The notes beneath the pieces were generated by a model, which was not told where the DNA came from, did no database searches, and saw only the letters and a program-made list of their open reading frames with translations. A stretch of DNA of 52,507 nt from an uncultured Eubacterium sp. (lineage in GTDB: Bacteria > Bacillota > Clostridia > Lachnospirales > Lachnospiraceae): positions 1-52,507 of the forward strand of contig CAJUFM010000012.1 in the NCBI GenBank assembly GCA_910585745.1, written 5' to 3'. Shown here piece by piece: positions 1-9,056 of the stretch (its first letter is position 1; each line of letters starts with the position of its first letter). The position numbers were made by a program, and so were the translations under genes.

Positions 1-85
1 CGCCGGGCAGGCGGTTCAGAACATGAACATATTGTTCGGGCTGGATGAGACGGAAGGGCTTCGCCTGGTTCCAGTATTTCCGTGA
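1..85 (+). CDS. argC: N-acetyl-gamma-glutamyl-phosphate reductase, C-terminal end (partial)
   Basis: The window opens inside a gene. Frame 2 encodes 27 residues ending in a TGA at 83-85. The piece AGQAVQNMNILFGLDETEG is the typical C-terminal tail of ArgC, the NADPH-dependent reductase that turns N-acetylglutamyl phosphate into N-acetylglutamate semialdehyde in arginine synthesis. The position directly before argJ-argB-argD fits the common argCJBD order. Only the tail is visible, so catalytic residues cannot be checked. Confidence 0.85.
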   Translation, partial: AGQAVQNMNILFGLDETEGLRLVPVFP

Positions 86-100
86 TAAAGAGGGAGGAAA

Positions 101-199
101 GTGTGAATAGGCAGCAGAGCTGCCTATTCACACTGGTAGAATCCGCAAAGCGGATTCTACGCTACTAATTCAAGTATTGTTTGTGCCGCCTGCGGCGCA
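101..199. repeat. Three consecutive palindromes between argC and argJ
   Basis: Three hairpins fill the argC-argJ gap. The first is a perfect 14-bp inverted repeat, GTGTGAATAGGCAG (101-114) with CTGCCTATTCACAC (120-133), with a 5-nt loop. The second is a perfect 10-bp repeat, GTAGAATCCG (136-145) with CGGATTCTAC (151-160), again with a 5-nt loop. The third, at 182-199, is GC-rich with a 2-nt loop and ends just before the argJ ribosome site. None is followed by a T-run, so they are not classic terminators. They look like an inserted palindromic repeat element that could act in mRNA processing or stability (inference). Confidence 0.8.
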
Positions 200-211
200 T
201 GGAGGAAAGAT

Positions 212-1450
212 ATGATAAAACAGATGGATGGGGGCGTGACAGCCGCCCAGGGATTTCAGGCGGCAGGAGCAGCTGCCGGAATAAAATATGAAAACAGGAA
301 GGACATGGCACTGGTGTACACCAGGGAGCCCGCTGTGGCGGCGGGAACTTTTACTACAAATGTAGTAAAAGCTGCCCCAGTGCTGTGGGACAAAGAACTG
401 ATTGAAAACGGGAATCCGGTTCATGCTGTCGTACTGAACAGCGGTATTGCCAATGCCTGTACGGGAGAGGAAGGCAAAGAGAATAATGTTCAGATGGCGG
501 CGGCAGTGGCAGAGGAACTGTCTGTCTCTGCACAGGAAGTCCTTACCTGTTCCACAGGCGTCATTGGGATGCAGCTGAATATGGAGCCGGTAAAGAATGG
601 TGCGAAACTGCTGAAGGAGGCTCTGGCAGATACGAGAGAGGCGGCAAGGGCAGCGGCAGAAGCGATCATGACTACAGATACTTGTCCGAAGGAATGTGCG
701 GCAGAATTTGAGTCAGAGGGAAAGAAAGTGATTGTCGGCGGCATGTCTAAGGGATCCGGCATGATCCACCCGAATATGGCGACGATGTTAAGTGTCATTA
801 CCACAGATGCCTGCATTGGACAGGAACTTCTTGCGGAGACTCTCCGGAGTGTGGTGGGAGATACCTTCAATATGATCTCGGTGGACAGGGATACTTCTAC
901 TAATGACACCTGTATTGTGCTGGCAAACGGAATGTCTGGGATTCCTGAGATCAAGAAAGGGACGGAGGCATATGAAGCATTCCGGGAGGCGCTGCTGCAT
1001 GTGGCGCGAGAGCTGGCGAAGCAGATGGCTGGCGACGGTGAGGGCTGTACAAAGCTTCTGGAAGTAAAGGTGGAAAATGCGGCGACAGTGGAGGCAGCAA
1101 AACAGCTCAGTAAGTCCGTTATCACCTCCAATCTTGTTAAGACCGCTGTCTATGGAAGCGATGCCAACTGGGGAAGGATACTTTGTGCATTAGGGTATGC
1201 CGGGGTGGAGTTTGATCCGGAGAAGGTGGATCTGACCATCTGTGCCGAAGGCGAACAGGGCATGGAATCCATCGTGCTCGTAAAAGACGGAGTGGCGACA
1301 GGGTACAGCGAAGAAGAAGCTACTAAGCTTCTCAGCCAGAGTAAGGTATCGGTGGTCTGTGATATGAAACAGGGGTCTTCATCCGCTGTGGCGTGGGGGT
1401 GCGATCTGACCTATGATTATGTGAAAATAAATGGTGATTACCGGTCATAA
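212..1450 (+). CDS. argJ: Bifunctional glutamate N-acetyltransferase / ornithine acetyltransferase ArgJ
   Basis: ArgJ moves the acetyl group from N-acetylornithine to glutamate, closing the acetyl cycle of arginine synthesis; bifunctional versions also use acetyl-CoA. The 412-aa length is normal. The self-cleavage signature HPNMATML is present: the chain is expected to split between Ala190 and Thr191, and Thr191 becomes the N-terminal nucleophile of the beta chain. The oxyanion-type segment STGVIG and the GSDANWGR motif are also intact. The ATG at 212 follows GGAGGAAAG at 201-209. It lies downstream of argC and 32 bp before argB in one apparent operon. From sequence alone I cannot tell the bifunctional from the monofunctional form. 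Confidence 0.95.
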   Translation: MIKQMDGGVTAAQGFQAAGAAAGIKYENRKDMALVYTREPAVAAGTFTTNVVKAAPVLWDKELIENGNPVHAVVLNSGIANACTGEEGKENNVQMAAAVAEELSVSAQEVLTCSTGVIGMQLNMEPVKNGAKLLKEALADTREAARAAAEAIMTTDTCPKECAAEFESEGKKVIVGGMSKGSGMIHPNMATMLSVITTDACIGQELLAETLRSVVGDTFNMISVDRDTSTNDTCIVLANGMSGIPEIKKGTEAYEAFREALLHVARELAKQMAGDGEGCTKLLEVKVENAATVEAAKQLSKSVITSNLVKTAVYGSDANWGRILCALGYAGVEFDPEKVDLTICAEGEQGMESIVLVKDGVATGYSEEEATKLLSQSKVSVVCDMKQGSSSAVAWGCDLTYDYVKINGDYRS

Positions 1451-1482
1451 TAGATGAAAGAACAGAAAGGTTATGGAGAACA

Positions 1483-2385
1483 ATGGAAGAATTTATGCAT
1501 GAGGTGCTGATCAAGGCGGAGACCTTGATCGAAGCGCTCCCTTATATCAGGGATTTTAATAATAAAAAAGTAGTGGTAAAATACGGTGGCAGCGCCATGC
1601 TGGATGAAAAACTCCAGCAGAGTGTGATCAAAGATGTTGCCCTGCTGAAGCTGGTGGGAATGAAGCCGATCATTGTTCACGGCGGCGGAAAGGAGATCAG
1701 CAAGTGGGTGAAGCTCATGGGCAAAGAGCCGGAGTTTGTAGAAGGGCTTCGGGTGACGGATGACGATACTATGGAAGTGGCAGAGATGGTATTGAATAAG
1801 GTAAACAAGCATCTTGTACAGATGATGGAGAAGCTGGGCGTCCGGGCTGCCGGCATCAGTGGAAAAGATGGCGGTACGATCCACTGCGATAAGAAAATGG
1901 TAAATGGCAGGGATATCGGTTATGTAGGAGATGTAAAGGAAGTAAACTGCGAGCTTATCGATACTCTTTTGGAAAATGATTTTGTACCGATCATCGCCCC
2001 CATCGGTCTTGGAGATGATTTTAAGTCCTATAACATAAACGCTGACGATGCGGCGTGTGCCATCGCCAAATCCATAAGGGCAGAGAAGCTGGCCTTTATG
2101 ACAGACATAGAAGGGGTATGCCGGGATGCGGGAGATCCCTCTACGCTGATGTCCGTGCTGACACTGGATGAGGCAAATAAGCTGATCGAGGACGGTTTTA
2201 TCGGCGGCGGCATGCTTCCCAAACTGAGAAACTGCATCGATGCGGTAGAGGGCGGCGTGAGCCGGGTTCATATCCTTGATGGGCGGAGGGACCACTGCCT
2301 TTTGCTTGAGTTCTATACGAAAAAGGGTATCGGAACGGCGATTATTAATAACGAAGAGAATCTGTATGCCCATGAAACAGAGTAA
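1483..2385 (+). CDS. argB: Acetylglutamate kinase
   Basis: ArgB phosphorylates N-acetylglutamate with ATP, the second step of arginine synthesis. It is an amino-acid-kinase fold protein with KYGGSAM at 33-39 (catalytic Lys33), HGGGKEIS at 66-73, and a C-terminal GGGMLPKL segment. At 300 aa it is about 40 residues longer than the E. coli enzyme. The extra part is an N-terminal helix (residues 1-27), which in the family marks the hexameric arginine-inhibited type, so feedback inhibition is likely. It is translated from the ATG at 1483, 32 bp after argJ and 26 bp before argD. Confidence 0.95.
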   Translation: MEEFMHEVLIKAETLIEALPYIRDFNNKKVVVKYGGSAMLDEKLQQSVIKDVALLKLVGMKPIIVHGGGKEISKWVKLMGKEPEFVEGLRVTDDDTMEVAEMVLNKVNKHLVQMMEKLGVRAAGISGKDGGTIHCDKKMVNGRDIGYVGDVKEVNCELIDTLLENDFVPIIAPIGLGDDFKSYNINADDAACAIAKSIRAEKLAFMTDIEGVCRDAGDPSTLMSVLTLDEANKLIEDGFIGGGMLPKLRNCIDAVEGGVSRVHILDGRRDHCLLLEFYTKKGIGTAIINNEENLYAHETE

Positions 2386-2411
2386 TATGACATAAAGTGA
2401 GGTTTGGTGAA

Positions 2412-3602
2412 ATGATGAAAAACAGCATAGATGAGGCGGAGACATATCTGATCCACTCCTACAACCGGTATCCGGTGGAGCTGGATCATGGACAGGGGGT
2501 ATACCTCTTTGATACGGAAGGAAAAAAGTACCTTGATTTTGGCGGCGGTATTGCCGTATGCGCCCTTGGCTACAGCGATGAGGAATTTAAAGAGGCGCTG
2601 AAAGAACAGATTGACAAGGGACTGCATTTTTCTAATTACTTTTATTCAGAACCTTTGAAGAAGGCAGCCCAGGGACTGGCGAAAGCCACAGGGCTGGACA
2701 AGGTATTTATGGCAAACAGTGGAACGGAAGCCAACGAGGGGGCTTTGAAGCTGGCGAGGAAATATGCCCTGATGAAAGGTTACACGGACCGGACGGAGAT
2801 CGTCTCCATGAATAAGGCATTCCATGGAAGAAGTATGGGAGCGTTGTCTGTGACAGGGACCAAGAAATACCGGGAACCCTTTGAGCCGCTGATCTCTGGA
2901 GTCTGCTTTGCCGATTACAATGACCTGGAGAGTGTGGAGCAGAGCATATCGGATAAAACATACGCGGTCATCCTGGAGGCAGTCCAGGGTGAGGGCGGCA
3001 TCTATCCGGCAGAGGGAGAATTTCTGAAAGGCGTCCGCGAGCTCTGCCACAAGCATGATATTATGATGATCTGCGATGAGATCCAGTGTGGGATGGGACG
3101 TACGGGAAAGATGTTTGCCTATGAAAATTACGGCATAAAGCCGGATATCGTCACCATGGCGAAGGGAATTGGAAATGGCATCACCGTGGGTGCTATTGCG
3201 GCGACGGAAGAGGTGGCAAAAGCACTGGTGCCGGGAGACCACGGTACGACTTTTGGCGGAAATCCCCTGGCTTGTACAGCCGTTGTCAAGTCTCTGGAAA
3301 TATTTGAGGAAAAGAAGATTTTAGAGCATGTAAATACTGTGGGAAAATATCTTGAAAACAAGCTCTCCGGGCTTGTGGATACATATGCTGTGGCGAAAGA
3401 AACGAGAGGTCTGGGACTGATGCGCGGTCTGGAATGTGATGCGCCGATGGGAGAACTCTGCAGCAAAGCGCTGGAAAAGGGATTGATCCTGATGAGCGCT
3501 GGAACCAATGTGATCCGTTTTGTCCCTCCGCTGGTGGTAGAGACATGCCACATTGACGAAATGACAGGGATCCTGGAACAGATCCTTTCAGAATATGAGT
3601 GA
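2412..3602 (+). CDS. argD: Acetylornithine aminotransferase
   Basis: A class-III PLP aminotransferase that converts N-acetylglutamate semialdehyde and glutamate to N-acetylornithine and 2-oxoglutarate; ArgD enzymes can also act on succinyl-diaminopimelate. Family marks are NSGTEANEGALKLARK (PLP phosphate cradle), CDEIQCGMGRTG (PLP-pyridine Asp) and the PLP lysine in VTMAKGIGNG (Lys251). A GTG at 2397 is in frame, but the ATG at 2412 (or 2415) is preferred because GAGG at about 2399-2402 is well spaced from it. Length is 396 aa. It is the last gene of the arg operon visible; argF is not in the window. It converges with the HD-GYP gene across the hairpin at 3648-3693. Confidence 0.93.
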   Translation: MMKNSIDEAETYLIHSYNRYPVELDHGQGVYLFDTEGKKYLDFGGGIAVCALGYSDEEFKEALKEQIDKGLHFSNYFYSEPLKKAAQGLAKATGLDKVFMANSGTEANEGALKLARKYALMKGYTDRTEIVSMNKAFHGRSMGALSVTGTKKYREPFEPLISGVCFADYNDLESVEQSISDKTYAVILEAVQGEGGIYPAEGEFLKGVRELCHKHDIMMICDEIQCGMGRTGKMFAYENYGIKPDIVTMAKGIGNGITVGAIAATEEVAKALVPGDHGTTFGGNPLACTAVVKSLEIFEEKKILEHVNTVGKYLENKLSGLVDTYAVAKETRGLGLMRGLECDAPMGELCSKALEKGLILMSAGTNVIRFVPPLVVETCHIDEMTGILEQILSEYE

Positions 3603-3641
3603 TTTCGGCTATGCCGGGTTAGCCAGACGGTGCAGTTGATC

Positions 3642-3693
3642 AAAAAAACAGCCATCCAATGTCGTAATATTAATATACGGTATGGATGGCTGT
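3642..3693 (-). terminator. Terminator of the HD-GYP gene, possibly shared with argD
   Basis: Perfect 11-bp stem ACAGCCATCCA (3648-3658) with TGGATGGCTGT (3683-3693). On the minus strand it is followed directly by seven T's (plus-strand A-run 3642-3648), giving a Rho-independent terminator for the minus-strand gene ending at 3700. On the plus strand the hairpin follows argD but has only a weak T-run. Confidence 0.8.
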
Positions 3694-3699
3694 AATGTT

Positions 3700-4818
3700 T
3701 TACTGAATGATGATGCTGGCGCACTCCAGATCATCTGCCAGATCATATACATTTCCGGTTTTTAAGCCGACTACAGTTGGTCTCAGGACGGAGTGCTTGT
3801 TATTCTTAACCACCCTGGCGTCCTCCCCGATGCTGAGTGTTACGGTGGAATTCACCGGGTAGAGGATAACACTCTCAAGAAAACATTTCATGGCGGAGAT
3901 ATCAAGTTCCTCCGTCATGGACATGATCATTTCCACGGCGGTACGCTGTGAAAAGGATTTCTTGTAAGGGCGCTCTGTCACGAGAGCATCGTATACATCT
4001 GTCACGGAAAGAATTTTGGCAAAGGGAACAATCTTTTCAGAAGTGCAGCCAAGAGGATATCCTTTACCGTTCATTTTTTCATGGTGCTGCAGCACCGACA
4101 GAGAAATAACATTAGAGATTTCTTTTTTTTCTTTTAATATTTCATAGCCAAGGGTGGAATGGGACTTCATAATGGCGAATTCTTCATCGTTCAATCTAGC
4201 CGGTTTATTCAGGATCTCCAGCGGAATTTTTGATTTGCCCATGTCGTGGAGCAGCCCGGCGATGCCGATATCGTATACCTCTTTTTGAGAAAGTCCTTTG
4301 TTTCGGGCAATGATCATGGACAGCGTAGCCACATCCACACTGTGTTTAAAGGTGTACTCATCACTGGTCTTTAATGCGCTGATATCCACGGCGAGAGCAT
4401 CGTTGTCATCGATGGCTTTCATCAGGTCTGCGGTGATCTTATTGGCAGTATTGGTAAACTGCTCCGAGCTGGAATTGTTGTATAGATATTGTATTCCTTC
4501 AGAGACACGTTTTTTTACACTTTCAGAAAGCTTGACCTTAGCGGGATCTTTCGTCTTATATTTATCTATATTTTTACGCACAAAATCAGGCAGAGGTGGT
4601 TCCGGCTTGTCCGGTTCCGGATCTTCTTCCCCTTCCTGTATGTATACACCAGTGATTCCGCGTTTTTTCATTCCGTCGATAAGAAACTCGTCCAACGGTG
4701 TGCCGCGGGCGATCAGTGTGCGGTCCATCCGGTCTTTGATTGTCTGATCTATCTTCATACCCTCTTTCAGAGAGCTAATGCGTACATAATAACGTCTAAT
4801 CAATCCATCCACCACCAT
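3700..4818 (-). CDS. HD-GYP domain protein, probable cyclic-di-GMP phosphodiesterase
   Basis: HD-GYP proteins hydrolyse the second messenger cyclic di-GMP. The signature residues are present: HDMGKSKIP at 191-199, His220 in the following helix, and HHEKMNGKGYP at 245-255 (close to the consensus HHExxDGxGYP, with Asn for Asp). The N-terminal 150 residues form a variable domain with a charged, proline-rich stretch at 62-80 and no membrane segment, so the protein is probably cytoplasmic. The last 100 residues look like a beta-rich tail. No strong ribosome site precedes the ATG at 4818. It is transcribed alone, convergent with argD. The signal it senses is not visible. A chemoreceptor gene lies elsewhere in the window but not nearby. 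Confidence 0.88.
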   Translation of the reverse strand: MVVDGLIRRYYVRISSLKEGMKIDQTIKDRMDRTLIARGTPLDEFLIDGMKKRGITGVYIQEGEEDPEPDKPEPPLPDFVRKNIDKYKTKDPAKVKLSESVKKRVSEGIQYLYNNSSSEQFTNTANKITADLMKAIDDNDALAVDISALKTSDEYTFKHSVDVATLSMIIARNKGLSQKEVYDIGIAGLLHDMGKSKIPLEILNKPARLNDEEFAIMKSHSTLGYEILKEKKEISNVISLSVLQHHEKMNGKGYPLGCTSEKIVPFAKILSVTDVYDALVTERPYKKSFSQRTAVEMIMSMTEELDISAMKCFLESVILYPVNSTVTLSIGEDARVVKNNKHSVLRPTVVGLKTGNVYDLADDLECASIIIQ

Positions 4819-5011
4819 TTTTTGGGTATCTGCTATCTATATGTCCAAAGAGTATAGTATAAATTATATATCGGCAGAGATGAAAATATTATGAATATGA
4901 AATAAAATATTGAATATTATTTATTGTGGTGGGTACTTTGAAGGATTAAGGCAAATTGTTAAAAACTGGTTAAAATAGTTGGAGAAAATGCGAAAACTCG
5001 AGGAATACTAA

Positions 5012-5041
5012 TTGACAATCGTTGTTTTTATGTGATAAAAT
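5012..5041 (+). promoter_or_regulatory. Probable promoter of the RADAR-like operon
   Basis: TTGACA at 5012-5017 and TAAAAT at 5036-5041, 18 bp apart. It lies inside the 367-bp AT-rich gap 4819-5185, which holds no gene I can support. The transcript would have a leader of about 140 nt before the first start codon at 5186. A second TATAAT at 5132-5137 lacks a good -35 box. Confidence 0.6.
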
Positions 5042-5185
5042 CAAAAAAAGTATTTTTATGTTGAATTGGTATGGTTAGTAGTGTTTTTGTAGCTGCAGAA
5101 ATCAAGCAGTATATTACTTGTTTTTAAATTATATAATGTAAATCGCTATTCCTATGGTTTGGGGAATTGATGTGGGGGCATATTT

Positions 5186-6520
5186 ATGAAAGATATTCGG
5201 ATGACATATACAGATACAGATATTTTTTTGTCTACTTATATTTTGACATTTTTCAGGATGGCTGGTATATATGTATATGAAAGAGTAGAATGTAAAGATG
5301 CCCAGACGCAAAAATTAATGAGATATCCAGAAGCTTCTTTTGATATTGAGATTTTTATTTTAAATGACTCGGATTCAAAGTTTGAAATCCCCCCCGATGC
5401 GATTGTGATCAGCATGGGTAAAAAGGAAAGCGGGCGTCTTAATCGGAATTATGATATAATTTATCTGGAAGCGGAGGACTCGCCCAAAGAATGTATGGAA
5501 AAGTTATTAGAACACCTATGTGAATCATACGATCAATTTGGCATGGAAAAGGCGTGCTTATTGAAATTACTTAATTTGTATGATAAAAATTATATCATGG
5601 AAACGATTTTGGGAACGAGGTTTTTTGCTCCGGATCAGGATATATATCGTGAAGTTTGTGTCAACTATCGTAGAGTAGTCCAAAAAATTTACGAACTTAA
5701 TTGTGACGAAAGCAAATTTTTAATGTTTGCCTACGTTTATCTGGCGTATGAATATAATTACTACTGTAAGCGGTTAAATGAAGTTTTTTTATATGATGTA
5801 AATAGTATTTTGGACATTTTAAATGACTTGGCAAGCGGCTCCGATGAACAATGGAACGATCTGGATTTGCTTTATGCACAGGTATATGATGACCTTTTAG
5901 GGAAATACCGAGAGGCTTCCGAGTATTATGCGAAGGCGGCAGAAAAAGGTTATAATGCATTTGCGTGTTATAAGATGGGAAATATCTGGAAAGGGGAGTA
6001 TAGGGATCCTATCACGGCTTTAAAGTATTTTACGAAGGCAGTGGATATAAACCCTAACTATTATCGGGCGATATATAAAATGGCAGAGTGTTATGTCTCT
6101 CTTCAAAATATTGAAGAAGCTGAACGCCAATACATGCGGATTGTACAAATTCTGCAGGCCAGGCGTTATAAACAGATCTTACGCCCTATGGAAATTGAAT
6201 ATTTATATAAAACATATAAAAATTTAGCGAAGATTGAGAGAAATGACCATAACAATATAAATGGTGCAATATCTTATTATGAAAATGCAGAGTATTTGTG
6301 GAATCAAATTTGTGACAATCAGGATTCTTATGATTTCTGTTCCGGGTTCAAGAATGTAATCAGAAAAGCAAATTCAGATATTATTAATAAGCAATATGAA
6401 CTGCTAAAAGATAAGTTAAAGATTTCACAAATTTATGATAATTTGTGCACTTTATACTCGCAGATCTCCAATCACGAAAAGGCAAAAATATATGAAGAAC
6501 TTTTGAAGAAGGAAGGCTGA
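5186..6520 (+). CDS. TPR-repeat protein, first gene of the RADAR-like operon; function unknown
   Basis: I do not recognise a named family for this 444-aa protein. The first ~115 residues look like a small alpha/beta domain, with strands around 53-60, 71-77 and 90-95 and a helix at 99-114. A helical stretch follows. TPR-like helix pairs are clear at about 226-320 (for example AFACYKMGNIWKGEYRDPITA and YYRAIYKMAECYVSLQNIEEA) and again at 415-444. There is no signal peptide or membrane segment. The ribosome site is only G-rich (GTGGGGG). The stop is 4 bp before the ATPase start, so it is translated with it. TPR proteins usually hold partner proteins, so an adaptor or sensor role for the ATPase/deaminase pair is an inference. 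Composition is AT-rich like the next two genes. Confidence 0.75.
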   Translation: MKDIRMTYTDTDIFLSTYILTFFRMAGIYVYERVECKDAQTQKLMRYPEASFDIEIFILNDSDSKFEIPPDAIVISMGKKESGRLNRNYDIIYLEAEDSPKECMEKLLEHLCESYDQFGMEKACLLKLLNLYDKNYIMETILGTRFFAPDQDIYREVCVNYRRVVQKIYELNCDESKFLMFAYVYLAYEYNYYCKRLNEVFLYDVNSILDILNDLASGSDEQWNDLDLLYAQVYDDLLGKYREASEYYAKAAEKGYNAFACYKMGNIWKGEYRDPITALKYFTKAVDINPNYYRAIYKMAECYVSLQNIEEAERQYMRIVQILQARRYKQILRPMEIEYLYKTYKNLAKIERNDHNNINGAISYYENAEYLWNQICDNQDSYDFCSGFKNVIRKANSDIINKQYELLKDKLKISQIYDNLCTLYSQISNHEKAKIYEELLKKEG

Positions 6521-6524
6521 TAAA

Positions 6525-9035
6525 ATGAAGGAATATACTTTGGATACAAATACGGTTAACCGGGTAAGGATAGAAAATTTTAAGGATTTTGACACCTCTC
6601 TTTTCGCATCTCAGTATCAAAGAGCTGTCATGTATGTTTCGGATATCTTAAATAATAATGACAAAGTGAAATCGGAAAATGAAACAGGCTTCGATATAGA
6701 GATCTCCAATACGGTTTCTTTTTTAGGAGGACGTGGTACAGGGAAAACATCTGCGATGTTTTCCTTTTCTAAATTTTTAAGAGAATATGGTCAATATGTA
6801 AAACAGACCGAGAATGGAGAGATGGGAGAAGGTTACAAGATCAGAGATGATGTAACTTTTTTGACATTGGATGCAATTCTTGCCTCTATGCTGGGACATA
6901 ATGAAGGTGTACTTGAAATTGTTCTTGCCAGGATGTGGGATTATTATGAACAGATAGAGAAAGAGGGAGGGAGAAGTGAAAAATCCTTAATTTCAAAAGA
7001 GAGAATGGCAAAAGAATTTTCTGCTCTGAAATCAGATTATCAGAACTATCTCGAAATGTCGAAACCTACCCAGTTGACGACAATAAAACAATTACATAAT
7101 CTAGCGGGCAGCATGAACTTAAGGAAAACTTTTCGAGATTTTGTCTCTCTGTTTTTGGATACTATTTTAGAAAACACTTCTTCTAAAAAAGAAAAATATC
7201 TGGTGCTGACGATCGATGATGTCGATATGGCCGGGCTAAATTCATACCGTATCTTAGAACAGATTCATTTGTTTTTAGGTGTTCCCAATATAATCATCTT
7301 AATAACAGCGGATATTGAACGGTTAAATAAAATTTGTGAAAACCACTTTAATGAAGTATATTTTAATCAAAAGTTCCATATTCAAAATGATGAATATAAA
7401 ATTGATATGAGATTAAAAGAAACATTGGCCAATGAGTATCTGAGTAAAATTATTGCGTTAAACCTCAGAGTCTACATGCCGGAAATACATACGTTAAACT
7501 TAATGACTGGATCTTCGGATTGTGAGTCCATAAATAAAAAAATATTAAAGATTCTATTTAAAAACAGGATTCAGTTGGATTGTGAAAGAGAAAAGTATCA
7601 TTTTTTGGTTGGGAATACGCTGAGGGAAGTAGTGAATAAGTTATATGAAATAGAAAAGCTTGATTCATATACGGATTATGGAGCAAACCACATTATAGAT
7701 TGGTTCCGAAACCATATAAAACATTCTATGCTGGAAAAGATAGATAGTATATCATCCTACGATAGACTGAGGCTTGTGTTTCAAAATGAGATATATGAGG
7801 TAAATAAGTTTTTTATTCATTTTATAGATGACGTATTAAAACCTTACCTGAACCGTTACGAGTATCATACATATCTTAGGGACAGCCTGCAGGCAGGCTG
7901 CCGGCTCAGTGAAGTTCTTTTTGGATGTCATCTGCTGGAACGTAGAGAGTTTAATAGCAAAAACACTATAAACTTTATTTTGGCTTATTATACTCTTTTG
8001 TTAAGTGAGAATAATCAGGAAGATATAGCAGACCAGTTATTTAAACAGTCCATTTTTGGCAATTATGTAGAAAATATACTCCCAGGCATGTTAGAATTTA
8101 TCCGGCCTAAAACCCGTGACGGTATTCAAACGGGTGCGCCTTTAAGCCTGTTAGATATCACTTTGACTATTTCCAGGGAGGAAATACTAAAATGTGCAAA
8201 AGGCAGAGATAAGCAAAGATCAAGGGAGATCAATATCCTTTTAAATTCAAAATTCAGCGGGATCAGGGGAGATATTTTAGCTTTTCAGGCGATATTATCT
8301 TTTTATGATATTACAAAATACAGAAAGAGCTGGGCGGAAAAAAACATTTTTGATTTTAGCTATGAGATTAGAAGTATTGATAATGTCAAATTAGACCATA
8401 GCAGCAATGAAGATGCTTTAAAAAGCGATGACAATTATGTCGTTGTATTGAAAATGAGTCCTCAAAAAGATTTATCGGCAGATTTTAATATCGATTATGC
8501 TCTATGTGATGTTCAAAATATGAAATGGATCTGCAAATCCTTTAAAAATAATTTTAAAAATGGAGTGATCGAGCAATTTGATCTGGCCCTGCAGCATACC
8601 ACTCATAAGGATATTCAGTGTTGTAAAAAAGAACTTTTGCAGCAAAGGCTTGAGATAGAACGATACTATTTGTATGATTTGATCGAAAAATGGGAAAAGA
8701 AGCATAACACCAATACTGTTTTTCCAGTGAACAACGTTGAATTGACTTACAATATTGGAAGAAAATTAGAAGAAAAAGCGGTATATTTTGACGCTGAAAG
8801 AATTTATGATATCATACAGGATATATATGATACCATATCTAATGAATTGAAGGAGAGAGATAAATTTTTGGACAGACAAGGAACAGTCGATAATTATTTT
8901 AAATCTTTTAGATTTTATCCTGTTGTCTACCTGTTTATTAAAAAGGATAAAAATATTAAAGAAAGTTTGCAAAAAATGATTAATAAACTTCAGAGACCTT
9001 TAGATTTTCAACATGATACTCCGTTAATGGATTAA
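6525..9035 (+). CDS. rdrA: RdrA-like P-loop ATPase of a RADAR-type defence system
   Basis: A large 836-aa ATPase. Walker A is GGRGTGKT at 68-75 (Lys74) in a strand-loop-helix context. A Walker B-like LVLTIDDVDM places Asp231-Asp232 at the end of a hydrophobic strand, and LITADIERL about 30 residues later looks like a sensor strand. The remaining ~550 residues are mostly helical with no recognised domain. In RADAR, RdrA is an AAA+ type ATPase that works with the deaminase RdrB in large assemblies during phage infection. The call rests on size, the P-loop type and the deaminase directly downstream. It starts 4 bp after the TPR gene with GAAGGAAGG upstream. Alone it would only be called a P-loop ATPase. 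Confidence 0.75.
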   Translation: MKEYTLDTNTVNRVRIENFKDFDTSLFASQYQRAVMYVSDILNNNDKVKSENETGFDIEISNTVSFLGGRGTGKTSAMFSFSKFLREYGQYVKQTENGEMGEGYKIRDDVTFLTLDAILASMLGHNEGVLEIVLARMWDYYEQIEKEGGRSEKSLISKERMAKEFSALKSDYQNYLEMSKPTQLTTIKQLHNLAGSMNLRKTFRDFVSLFLDTILENTSSKKEKYLVLTIDDVDMAGLNSYRILEQIHLFLGVPNIIILITADIERLNKICENHFNEVYFNQKFHIQNDEYKIDMRLKETLANEYLSKIIALNLRVYMPEIHTLNLMTGSSDCESINKKILKILFKNRIQLDCEREKYHFLVGNTLREVVNKLYEIEKLDSYTDYGANHIIDWFRNHIKHSMLEKIDSISSYDRLRLVFQNEIYEVNKFFIHFIDDVLKPYLNRYEYHTYLRDSLQAGCRLSEVLFGCHLLERREFNSKNTINFILAYYTLLLSENNQEDIADQLFKQSIFGNYVENILPGMLEFIRPKTRDGIQTGAPLSLLDITLTISREEILKCAKGRDKQRSREINILLNSKFSGIRGDILAFQAILSFYDITKYRKSWAEKNIFDFSYEIRSIDNVKLDHSSNEDALKSDDNYVVVLKMSPQKDLSADFNIDYALCDVQNMKWICKSFKNNFKNGVIEQFDLALQHTTHKDIQCCKKELLQQRLEIERYYLYDLIEKWEKKHNTNTVFPVNNVELTYNIGRKLEEKAVYFDAERIYDIIQDIYDTISNELKERDKFLDRQGTVDNYFKSFRFYPVVYLFIKKDKNIKESLQKMINKLQRPLDFQHDTPLMD

Positions 9036-9056
9036 GATTCAAAGGAGAATATTGGA

